Assembly (NCBI GenBank): GCA_022563655.1
Contig: JADFMW010000008.1
Span: 1 to 24,900, forward strand
Direction of reading: 5' to 3'
From: Pseudomonadota bacterium
GTDB taxonomy: Bacteria > Pseudomonadota > Alphaproteobacteria > JAAXGF01
DNA: 24,900 bases
The notes under the pieces were generated by a model. It had not been told where the DNA came from and ran no database searches. It saw nothing but the letters and a program-made list of their open reading frames with translations. Shown piece by piece: positions 1-9,130 of the stretch. The position numbers and the translations under genes are program-made. The number at the start of each line of letters is the position of its first letter. Position 1 is the stretch's first letter.

Positions 1-80
1 CGGCTACTCTTTTCGGCTCTCTCCTGGCGGATCGATCCCGCCCGGCGCGATGACGGCCGCATCCTGGTGAGAAATGCGGG

Positions 81-980
81 CTAGCTGCCCGTTCTGCCCA
101 CCGTTGCGCCCAGGCGGCGCAGGATATCGTCGAGTTGCTCGAGCGTGCGGTAGCGGATCTCGATCCAGCCGCCGACTCTCCGGTGTTTGACCTTGACCGT
201 GAGTCCCAAGCGGTCGGAGAGGCTGCGCGCGATGGCGCGGGTATCGACGTCTTGCGCCGTCGTCGCGCGCGCCCGCCGGCGGGGATGCGCGGCCGAGCGC
301 ACCAGCCTTTCGGTCTGGCGCACGTTGAGGCCCCGCGCCACCACCTCGCGGCCAAGCGCCGTGGGGTCGGGCGCGGCGAGCAAAGCCCGGGCATGGCCGG
401 CGGTGAGCTTGCCGTCGTCGAGCATCGCCTTCACCGGCTCGGGCAGGCCCAACAGCCGCAGGGTATTGGCCATGTGGCTGCGGCTCTTGCCCACGGCCTT
501 GGCAAGCGCATCGTGGGTGTGGCCGAAATCGTCGATCAGGCGCTTGTAGCCCTGGGCCTCCTCGAGAGCTGTCAGGTCTTCGCGCTGAACGTTCTCGACC
601 AGAGAAATCTCGAGCGCCTCGCGGTCCGTGACGTCGCGGACAATCACCGGCAGCTGGTGGAGCTGAGCGAGCTGAGCGGCGCGCCAGCGGCGCTCCCCGG
701 CGACGATCTCGTACGATCCGGCGATCTCGGGGTCGCGCCGCACCACGAGCGGCTGGAGCACGCCCTGTTCGCCGATCGACTGGGCGAGTTCGCGAATCTC
801 GCCGTCGTCGAAACGGCGTCGGGGCTGGAATCGGCTCGGGCGCACGAGCTCGACGGGAACGACTTGGGGGCCGGCGCCGGGCGCCGCCTGCAAGACATCG
901 GCGCCGTCGTCGCCGAGCAGGGCCGAGAGGCCCTTGGCGAGCCCCCTGCGCCTGCCGCTCTCGCCGCCGCTCTCGCTCAC
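81..980 (-). CDS. parB: Chromosome-partitioning protein ParB
   Basis: ParB is a CTP-dependent DNA clamp that loads at parS and spreads, working with ParA to segregate newly replicated origins. The 299-residue reading is normal for the family. Visible in order: an N-terminal ParA-contact peptide RRGLAKGLSALLGD (about 11-24), the nucleotide-binding box GERRWRAA (about 95-102), the ENVQREDL box (about 129-136), a helix-turn-helix around GKSRSHMANTLRLLGLP (164-180), and a C-terminal dimerisation region. I start it at the GTG at 980 because this overlaps the parA stop as GTGA, and translation upstream of it is Arg/Pro-rich without family similarity. It is the last gene of an rsmG-parA-parB run, and two parS sites lie 1.4-1.7 kb upstream. 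The 80 bases beyond its stop hold nothing I can identify. Confidence 0.96.
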   Translation of the reverse strand: MSESGGESGRRRGLAKGLSALLGDDGADVLQAAPGAGPQVVPVELVRPSRFQPRRRFDDGEIRELAQSIGEQGVLQPLVVRRDPEIAGSYEIVAGERRWRAAQLAQLHQLPVIVRDVTDREALEISLVENVQREDLTALEEAQGYKRLIDDFGHTHDALAKAVGKSRSHMANTLRLLGLPEPVKAMLDDGKLTAGHARALLAAPDPTALGREVVARGLNVRQTERLVRSAAHPRRRARATTAQDVDTRAIARSLSDRLGLTVKVKHRRVGGWIEIRYRTLEQLDDILRRLGATVGRTGS

Positions 981-1819
981 GACGCCGGGACCGCGCGGTC
1001 GCGCCGCAGCACCTCGCCGGCGAGGTGGATGTAGGCCTGGGAGCCGGCGCAATTGAGGTCGTAGAGCAGAACGGGTTTGCCGTGCGACGGTGCCTCGGAG
1101 ACGCGAATGTTGCGCGGAATGACGGTGTCGTAGACCTTCGCGCCCATGAAGCTGCGTACGTCGGCGGCGACCTGGCCTGACAAGTTGTTGCGGCGGTCAT
1201 ACATGGTCAACACAACACCTAGTATCTCCAACGTTGGATTCAGGTTCCGTCTTACCCGTTCCACCGTGCGTAGCAGCTGGCTCAAGCCCTCGAGAGCAAA
1301 GAACTCGCACTGCAACGGCACCATCACCGAATCGGCCGTCACGAGCGCGTTGACCGTCAGCAGACCGAGAGCCGGCGGGCAATCGATGAGCACGTAATCG
1401 TAAGTGGCGACGTGGCCGGCAAGCGCGCTGCGCAGGCGGAACCCGCGCCGCGGGGCGGCGGCGAGTTCGATCTCGGCGCCGGTCAGGTCGACGACGGACG
1501 GCACGATCTCGAGGCCGGGCACGGCCGTCTTGACCACGGCTTCGGGGAGACTTGCCTCACCCATCAACACGTCGTAGGAGCTGATGGCCCGGTCGGCGTG
1601 CTCGATGCCGAGTCCGGTGCTGGCGTTGCCTTGCGGGTCGAGGTCGATCAGCAGCACCCGCTTGCGGACGGCGGCGAGCGCGGTGCCCAGGTTGATCGCC
1701 GTCGTGGTCTTGCCGACGCCGCCTTTCTGGTTGACCACCGCGATAATGCGCAACGGTTTGCGCGCCACGCGCCGCGGTGGGCGATCGGGCTCGGAGCTAT
1801 CGGGGGCGGGGGCGTTCAC
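977..1819 (-). CDS. parA: Chromosome-partitioning ATPase ParA (Soj family)
   Basis: ParA is a deviant-Walker ATPase that binds DNA non-specifically as an ATP dimer and pulls ParB-parS complexes. The deviant Walker A motif KGGVGKTT is at about 32-39, the Walker A' stretch LLIDLDPQGNAS follows, and Walker B is LIDCPPALG. The C-terminal part with RNIRVSEAPSHGKPV is typical of chromosomal ParA. I chose the GTG at 1819 because GAGGT lies 5 nt upstream; an ATG at 1831 would add four residues but has no clear ribosome-binding site. Either start lies inside the 3' end of rsmG (stop at 1797), which implies translational coupling. The stop overlaps parB by 4 bp. The protein is about 280 residues, with a roughly 25-residue N-terminal tail before the ATPase core. 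Confidence 0.95.
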   Translation of the reverse strand: MNAPAPDSSEPDRPPRRVARKPLRIIAVVNQKGGVGKTTTAINLGTALAAVRKRVLLIDLDPQGNASTGLGIEHADRAISSYDVLMGEASLPEAVVKTAVPGLEIVPSVVDLTGAEIELAAAPRRGFRLRSALAGHVATYDYVLIDCPPALGLLTVNALVTADSVMVPLQCEFFALEGLSQLLRTVERVRRNLNPTLEILGVVLTMYDRRNNLSGQVAADVRSFMGAKVYDTVIPRNIRVSEAPSHGKPVLLYDLNCAGSQAYIHLAGEVLRRDRAVPAS

Positions 1820-2534
1820 GCGCCACCTCATGGATCCGCAATATGTTTCCCCGAGGGTCGGTCTGGCTGGCACAACGCTGCACGCGCATCATCCAGTTTT
1901 TTGCCGCCTCGGTCAATTCCTCATCGACGCGCGCGCCCTTGAGAAAAAGGCACACCGTGGTCGGCGCCAAGAAGCGCTCGGCGTAGTCGAGCAGCCTGGG
2001 CAGCGGCGCACAGGCGCGCGCCGTCACCACGTCGGCGGGAGCGGCGCTCAGCGTCTCGACGCGGGCGTGGCGGATCGTCACGGCCGCTGCCGCCCGGCGG
2101 GCGGCTTCGGCGAGAAACACGCATTTCCGGCCGTTGCTCTCGACCAGCTCGACCCCCCGCACGCCCATAATCGCCAGCACCAAGCCAGGAAACCCGGCGC
2201 CGCTGCCGAGGTCGACGAGACGTCGGCACGACTCCGGCACGAATGGAAAAAGCTGAGCCGAATCGAGCACATGGCGGCGCCACACATCCGTCATGCTCGC
2301 CGCGCTGACCAGGTTTATCTTCCGCTGCCAGCTCTTCACCAGCGCGACGTGGGCGTCAAGGCGCTCGAGCGTTTCACGTGAAACACCCGTGGCGCGACGG
2401 AACTCCCCACGGGTTAATGGCGGTGGCCGTCTGCCGACCAATTCAGGAGTCGCGCGGCTCAGCGCGACGGAGCCGGGTGCGGCGCCGGAGGTCGTCCGCA
2501 AGAGCGCGCGGCGGCGGCGGCCCCACACCACCAT
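1797..2534 (-). CDS. rsmG: 16S rRNA m7G527 methyltransferase RsmG (GidB)
   Basis: RsmG methylates N7 of G527 in 16S rRNA using S-adenosylmethionine. The SAM-binding motif LVDLGSGAGFPGLVLAI is clear, followed by the acidic ELVESNGRK strand. The N-terminal region reads TGVSRETLERL...KINLVS, as in alphaproteobacterial RsmG, and VSRET is encoded by a parS palindrome. The start is uncertain. Homologues usually begin just before LTRGEF, near a TTG at 2441, but that codon has no ribosome-binding site. I used the ATG at 2534, which follows GGGGGAG closely, giving about 245 residues with an Arg-rich extension; GTG codons at 2531 and 2528 are also possible, and a longer ATG at 2567 looks weak. In relatives mnmG lies directly upstream, but it is missing here. 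The 3' end overlaps the parA start. Confidence 0.9.
   Translation of the reverse strand: MVVWGRRRRALLRTTSGAAPGSVALSRATPELVGRRPPPLTRGEFRRATGVSRETLERLDAHVALVKSWQRKINLVSAASMTDVWRRHVLDSAQLFPFVPESCRRLVDLGSGAGFPGLVLAIMGVRGVELVESNGRKCVFLAEAARRAAAAVTIRHARVETLSAAPADVVTARACAPLPRLLDYAERFLAPTTVCLFLKGARVDEELTEAAKNWMMRVQRCASQTDPRGNILRIHEVARERPRPR
2370..2385. promoter_or_regulatory. parS: parS centromere site within rsmG
   Basis: The 14-bp palindrome GTTTCACGTGAAAC is at 2371-2384 with A after it, so 15 of 16 positions match the chromosomal parS consensus TGTTTCACGTGAAACA. It lies in the rsmG reading frame and encodes the VSRET peptide. It is expected to be a ParB loading site for the adjacent parA-parB pair. 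Confidence 0.92.
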
Positions 2535-2660
2535 CCGCTCCCCCCGCCGCGCCGAAGCAGGCGGCATCGTCGCCGATCGCGTCCTCGCGCGCCATGACGC
2601 GCACTCTATGCGGCGGCCCCCACCCTGTCAAAACCGACGCGGGACGCTGCGCCCAAGCCG

Positions 2661-2676
2661 CGTTTCACGTGAAACA
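2661..2676. promoter_or_regulatory. parS: parS centromere site, intergenic
   Basis: CGTTTCACGTGAAACA matches the parS consensus at 15 of 16 positions, with the same first-base deviation as the copy inside rsmG 291 bp away. It lies outside coding sequence, upstream of rsmG-parA-parB. ParB bound here could also influence the promoter of that operon. Confidence 0.92.
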
Positions 2677-2840
2677 GCATGGCCGTGGCCGGGCTCGGCG
2701 AACCGCGTATCGCGCTGGGCGGGCGCGCGACGCGGCCAGCACCGGCGCCCCGAAGGCTTTGGCATTGTCCTCCCATGGCAGGCCTCCGGGGCCAGGTATC
2801 GGGCAGTTCTTCGGTCCAGCGGACAAACCGGCGCGGTGTG

Positions 2841-2880
2841 CGCCCGAGAGCTTGTCCCAACGCCCGAGAGCTTGCCCCGA
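2841..2880. repeat. 20-bp tandem duplication
   Basis: Two adjacent 20-bp units (2841-2860 and 2861-2880) share the core CGCCCGAGAGCTTG and match at 18 of 20 positions. They lie between the intergenic parS and the yyaL start. No function is evident. Confidence 0.8.
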
Positions 2881-2976
2881 CACCCCGGTCGCCCCACTTA
2901 CCTGAAGCAAAGCCAAGCACGTCGACGCGGCGCAATGCCGCTCTCCGCCCGACCCAACGGTTCGTCACTGCTCACG

Positions 2977-5007
<2,031 letters not shown>

Positions 5008-5041
5008 GCGGCTTTGCCCCCCGCGGAACGCCAGCGTGACT

Positions 5042-5146
5042 CTGGCCAATCGGCAAGATAGACTGGCCAATCGGCAAGAGAGACTGGCCAATCGGCAAGA
5101 TAGACTGGCCAATCGGCAAGAGAGACTGGCCAATCGGCAAGATCGA
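5042..5146. repeat. Five tandem 21-bp repeats
   Basis: Five consecutive 21-bp units start at 5042, 5063, 5084, 5105 and 5126. Each begins CTGGCCAATCGGCAAGA and differs only near its end. Units 1 and 3 are identical, units 2 and 4 are identical, and unit 5 has one further change, so the array is built on a 42-bp higher-order unit. Because 21 is a multiple of three, five of the six frames stay open; one plus-strand frame reads LANRQDR/LANRQER heptads after a GTG at 5036. It fills most of the gap between yyaL and the hydrolase gene. Confidence 0.95.
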
Positions 5147-5174
5147 CTGACGCAGAATCCCACGGGAGGCGGAC

Positions 5175-5878
5175 ATGGGCGGGCAAGATATCACGCTGAC
5201 CGCCGCCGACGGCGGAGCGTTCGGCGCTTACTTGGCCTCGCCGCAATCCGCAGTGGCAGCCGGCGTGGTGGTGCTGCAGGAGATCTTCGGCATCAACAGG
5301 GTGATGCGCGATATCGCCGATGCCCTGGCCGCCCAGGATTATTTTGCCATCGTTCCTGATTTATTCTGGAGGCAGGAGCCGGGCATCCAACTCACCGACC
5401 GGACCGAGGCCGAGTGGGCGCGCGCGTTCGAGCTGTACAAAGGGTTCGACGAGAACCTCGGCATCCAAGACGCCATCGCCGCCCTCAACCACCTACGCAC
5501 GATGCCGGGCTGCACCGGAAAGGTCGGCAGCGTGGGGTACTGTCTCGGCGGCAAGCTCGCGTACCTGATGGCGACCCGCTCCGACACGGACTGCTCGGTT
5601 GGTTACTACGGCGTCGGCATCGAGGGCGCCCTCGGCGAGGCGGCCAACCTCCGCAACCCACTGCTGCTGCACGTCGCCGAGAAGGATCAGTTCGTGCCCC
5701 CGGAAGCGCAGGCACAGGTGAAGGAGGCCCTCGGCGACAACCCTCTGGTCACACCCTCCACGGCTATCCCGGCGTCGACCACGCGTTCGCGCGCGCGGGC
5801 GGCGAGCATTACGACCAAGCCGCCGCCGAGCTGGCGAACCGGCGCTCGGCCGAGTTCCTCTCCCGTCACCTTACATGA
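5175..5878 (+). pseudogene. Dienelactone hydrolase family gene, apparently frameshifted
   Basis: Dienelactone hydrolases are alpha/beta-hydrolases with a Cys (or Ser)-Asp-His triad. The start at 5175 has a strong ribosome-binding site (GGGAGG, 6 nt upstream). The first frame shows the conserved Glu in LQEIFG (residue 36), the nucleophile Cys123 in GYCLGG, and Asp171 in AEKDQFVP. At about 5751 the frame is lost. Deleting one AC from the ACAC at 5751-5754 restores VTLHGYPGVDHAFAR, including the catalytic His, and then an ordinary C-terminus ending at the TGA at 5876-5878 (about 233 residues, normal length). As written, the first frame runs on to 5915 with a nonsense tail and overlaps the next gene. 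It is either a recent pseudogene or a sequence error; the intact downstream codons fit both. Confidence 0.8.
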
Positions 5879-5912
5879 GGGACAAAACCCGAACATGAGA
5901 GACAGAACCCGA
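5873..5912 (+). repeat. 20-bp tandem duplication at the qor start
   Basis: Units 5873-5892 (ACATGAGGGACAAAACCCGA) and 5893-5912 (ACATGAGAGACAGAACCCGA) match at 18 of 20 positions. They span the restored stop of the hydrolase gene up to the first base of the qor start codon. Each unit contains an ATG. The second ATG opens a six-codon frame (MRDRTR) whose TGA overlaps the qor ATG. Confidence 0.85.
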
Positions 5913-6886
5913 TGACGAAAGCGATACGCATCCACCGCACCGGCGGCCCGGAGGTGATGGCCTGGGAGGACGTCGAGGTCGGCGCCCCCGGCACCGGCGA
6001 GGTTCGCCTGAAACAAACGGCTATCGGCCTTAACTACATCGACATCTATCACCGCAGCGGGGTGTACAAAACGCCGCTGCCCATGTGTCTCGGCCTCGAA
6101 GCCGCGGGCGTGGTCGAGGAGCTGGGCGACGGGGTGAGCGAGCTCCGCGTCGGCGACCGGGTCTGCTACGGCACCGGCCCGCTCGGCGCATATTCAGAGG
6201 CGCGGGTCATGCCGGCCGAGAAGCTCCTCAAGACCCCGGCCGGCATCGACGACAAACAGGCCGCCGCCATCATGCTCCAGGGCATGACCGCCCAGTACTT
6301 GATTCGCCACACCTTCCGGGTCGAGCCGGGGATGACGGTGCTGTTCCACGCCGCTGCCGGCGGCGTCGGAACGATCGCCTGCCAGTGGCTGAAACACTTG
6401 GGCGCGACCGTCATCGGCACCGTCGGCAGCGCCGAGAAGGCCGAGCTCGCCAAGGCGAACGGCTGCGACCATACGATCAACTACACCACGGAAAACTTCG
6501 TCGAGCGCGTCGCCGAGATCACCGGCGGTGCGGGTGTGCCGGTGGTCTACGACGCTGTCGGCTTGGCGACCTGGGAGGGCTCGCTCGACTGCCTTGCCCG
6601 CCGCGGCATGATGGTGATCTTCGGCAACGCCTCGGGCATGGTGCCGTCGATCGACCCGATGGTGCTCAACCAGAAGGGCGGGCTCTACCTTACGCGGCCC
6701 TCGATCGTCCATTACACGGCGACGCGCGATGAGTTGGTCGGGACCGCGAACGAGCTGTTCGAGGTGATCGGAACCGGCGCCGTAAAGATCGCGGCGCGGC
6801 AGACCTACGCGCTCAAGGACGCCGCGCAAGCCCACCGCGACCTCGAACGGCGCAAGACCACCGGCTCTACGGTGTTGCTGGCTTAG
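5912..6886 (+). CDS. qor: NADPH:quinone oxidoreductase (zinc-free MDR family)
   Basis: This 324-residue protein belongs to the medium-chain dehydrogenase/reductase superfamily, quinone oxidoreductase (QOR) branch, which reduces quinones or enones with NADPH. Evidence is the QOR signature GLNYIDIYHRSG (39-50), GLEAAGVVEELGDGV (61-75), and the Rossmann motif AAAGGVG (147-153). The Cys/His zinc ligands of alcohol dehydrogenases are absent, as expected. The ATG at 5912 is preceded by GAGAGA about 10 nt upstream, a modest ribosome-binding site within a 20-bp duplication. It lies just after the broken hydrolase gene and was probably co-transcribed with it. The physiological substrate cannot be read from the sequence. 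Confidence 0.92.
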   Translation: MTKAIRIHRTGGPEVMAWEDVEVGAPGTGEVRLKQTAIGLNYIDIYHRSGVYKTPLPMCLGLEAAGVVEELGDGVSELRVGDRVCYGTGPLGAYSEARVMPAEKLLKTPAGIDDKQAAAIMLQGMTAQYLIRHTFRVEPGMTVLFHAAAGGVGTIACQWLKHLGATVIGTVGSAEKAELAKANGCDHTINYTTENFVERVAEITGGAGVPVVYDAVGLATWEGSLDCLARRGMMVIFGNASGMVPSIDPMVLNQKGGLYLTRPSIVHYTATRDELVGTANELFEVIGTGAVKIAARQTYALKDAAQAHRDLERRKTTGSTVLLA

Positions 6887-7222
6887 GCGCACGAGAGAAG
6901 CGCCCGGGCCTGCCTGCGCGAAGCCCACTCCTGCCTGCGCGAAGCCGGGGCTTCGCTTCGGCGAAGGCAGGTCGGCGGGCGACGGGAGGTCGGCGAAGAC
7001 TGGCGCGCCACCAACCCGCTTCGGCGCCGCGCGGCCCGCCGCCCAAAGTGGCCCGCCTCCCGAAGCAGTGCGGAGGGCAGGTGCGGAGGGCAGGCCCGCC
7101 ACCAACCCGCTTGGGCCCGCCCTCCGGCGATATCACCCGAAGCCAATCAGCCCGGTTTTTGCTGGCAAGTGCGGTAAGGAACCCGTCGCGCGCCGGTTGT
7201 CTCGCAGCGAGCGGCGCCGGGG
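6887..7222. repeat. G+C-rich mosaic of short repeats between qor and rho
   Basis: This gap of about 335 bases separates convergent qor and rho and has no credible gene. It contains CTGCCTGCGCGAAGCC twice (about 6910 and 6931), the second forming an imperfect hairpin with the following GGCTTCGC...GAAGGCAGG. It also holds a 13-bp tandem pair GTGCGGAGGGCAG (7068-7080, 7081-7093) and a 16-bp direct repeat CGCCACCAACCCGCTT (7006-7021, 7097-7112). The GCGAAGC-rich hairpin resembles elements after dnaQ and mltA. It probably includes the transcription ends of both flanking genes. Confidence 0.75.
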
Positions 7223-8479
<1,257 letters not shown>

Positions 8480-8563
8480 GGGACACTTATCCGCGCATGG
8501 AAGAGGGCGAAGCGAAAAGCAGCGCCTTCTTCCGCGCTTCCTTGCGGTGATACACCGCGACGG

Positions 8564-8578
8564 TTAAGAGCACGTTAA
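8564..8578. promoter_or_regulatory. CtrA-type site TTAA-N7-TTAA in the rho leader
   Basis: TTAAGAGCACGTTAA exactly fits the full CtrA consensus, and a third TTAA follows at 8585-8588 with 6-bp spacing. It lies 85 bases upstream of the rho start codon and downstream of the predicted rho promoter, so a bound regulator would be more likely to repress than activate. ctrA itself is not in this window, so the assignment rests on sequence match and phylum only. Confidence 0.5.
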
Positions 8579-8640
8579 GAATGCTTAAGGATGGTACCCG
8601 ACGCAGAGACGGTCGCGCCGACAAAGAGAAACAGACAACA

Positions 8641-8670
8641 AGAATAACGCCAAATTCGTGCGGGTGTCAA
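8641..8670 (-). promoter_or_regulatory. Probable sigma-70 promoter of rho
   Basis: Reading the minus strand, a perfect -35 TTGACA (8670-8665) is followed after 18 bp by TATTCT (8646-8641), a four-of-six -10 match. Transcription would start near 8634 and give a leader of about 155 nt before rho. It is in the gap after hemJ, which supports rho being transcribed independently of the heme genes. Confidence 0.6.
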
Positions 8671-8689
8671 TCCAGATTTCCCGGCACGC

Positions 8690-9130
8690 TCAAAACGGTT
8701 TGACCACCACGAGTATGACGATGGCTATCATCAGCACGGTCGGCAGCTCGTTGGCGATCCTATAGAACCTCTGGCTCCGCCTGTTTCGGCCAGCAGAGAA
8801 GTCCCTGCACCACTTGGCCATCATGCCGTGCTCGGCCGCGAGCCCGAGAACCAGCGCCAGCTTCGCGTGAATCCAGCCGCCCGACCAATCGACCACACCC
8901 GGCGCAAGCAACAGCCACACCCCGAATACGAACGCAGCAATCATGGCCGGCGTCATGATCGCCCGCAACAGGCGGCGCTCCATGACCTTGAGCATTTCCG
9001 AGCGCGCCGATCCCGGGGGCGCTGCGCAGTGGTAAACCAACAGGCGCGGCAGGTAGAGAAGCCCCGCCATCCAAGCGATCACCGCGATGATGTGCAGCGC
9101 CTTGATCCAGAGATAGCCTTCCGGCGTCAC
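8690..9130 (-). CDS. hemJ: Protoporphyrinogen IX oxidase HemJ
   Basis: HemJ is the heme-binding membrane protein that oxidises protoporphyrinogen IX to protoporphyrin IX in most Alphaproteobacteria. At 146 residues it has the usual length. It begins with the typical YLWIKALHIIAVIAWMAGLLYLPRL helix, whose His13 is expected to be a heme ligand. Further hydrophobic segments are TPAMIAAFVFGVWLLL, IHAKLALVLGLAAEH and LPTVLMIAIVILVVV, giving about four membrane helices. The C-terminal NELPTVLMI...VVKPF is a family hallmark. The start is the GTG at 9130, whose GTGA overlaps the hemH stop by 4 bp, so it should be translationally coupled to hemH. Confidence 0.95.
   Translation of the reverse strand: MTPEGYLWIKALHIIAVIAWMAGLLYLPRLLVYHCAAPPGSARSEMLKVMERRLLRAIMTPAMIAAFVFGVWLLLAPGVVDWSGGWIHAKLALVLGLAAEHGMMAKWCRDFSAGRNRRSQRFYRIANELPTVLMIAIVILVVVKPF

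Larger units (their letters stand above)
2535..2976. other. Gene-free region upstream of rsmG and yyaL
   Basis: This stretch of about 440 bases separates the divergent rsmG and yyaL genes. It holds one parS site (2661-2676) and a 20-bp tandem duplication (2841-2880). Long open frames cross it on both strands, but their translations are Arg/Pro/Ala-rich and resemble no family, as expected from very G+C-rich DNA. No recognisable remnant of mnmG or mnmE is visible. I see no convincing -10/-35 pair, although promoters for both flanking genes should lie here. Confidence 0.6.

Noticed and set aside
1..80. Possible holA start or other gene beyond parB
   Set aside because: Only 80 bases are available and no conserved reading is visible.
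135..1034. Long plus-strand open frame opposite parB
   Set aside because: Its translation has no family features, and it is the usual antisense opening over a G+C-rich gene.
5042..5146. CRISPR array
   Set aside because: The 21-bp units are contiguous with no spacers, and no cas genes are present.
5036..5359. GTG-initiated frame carrying the heptad repeats and running into the hydrolase gene
   Set aside because: Beyond the repeat it is an out-of-frame reading of the hydrolase, so I do not call it a gene; the repeat itself is kept as a finding.
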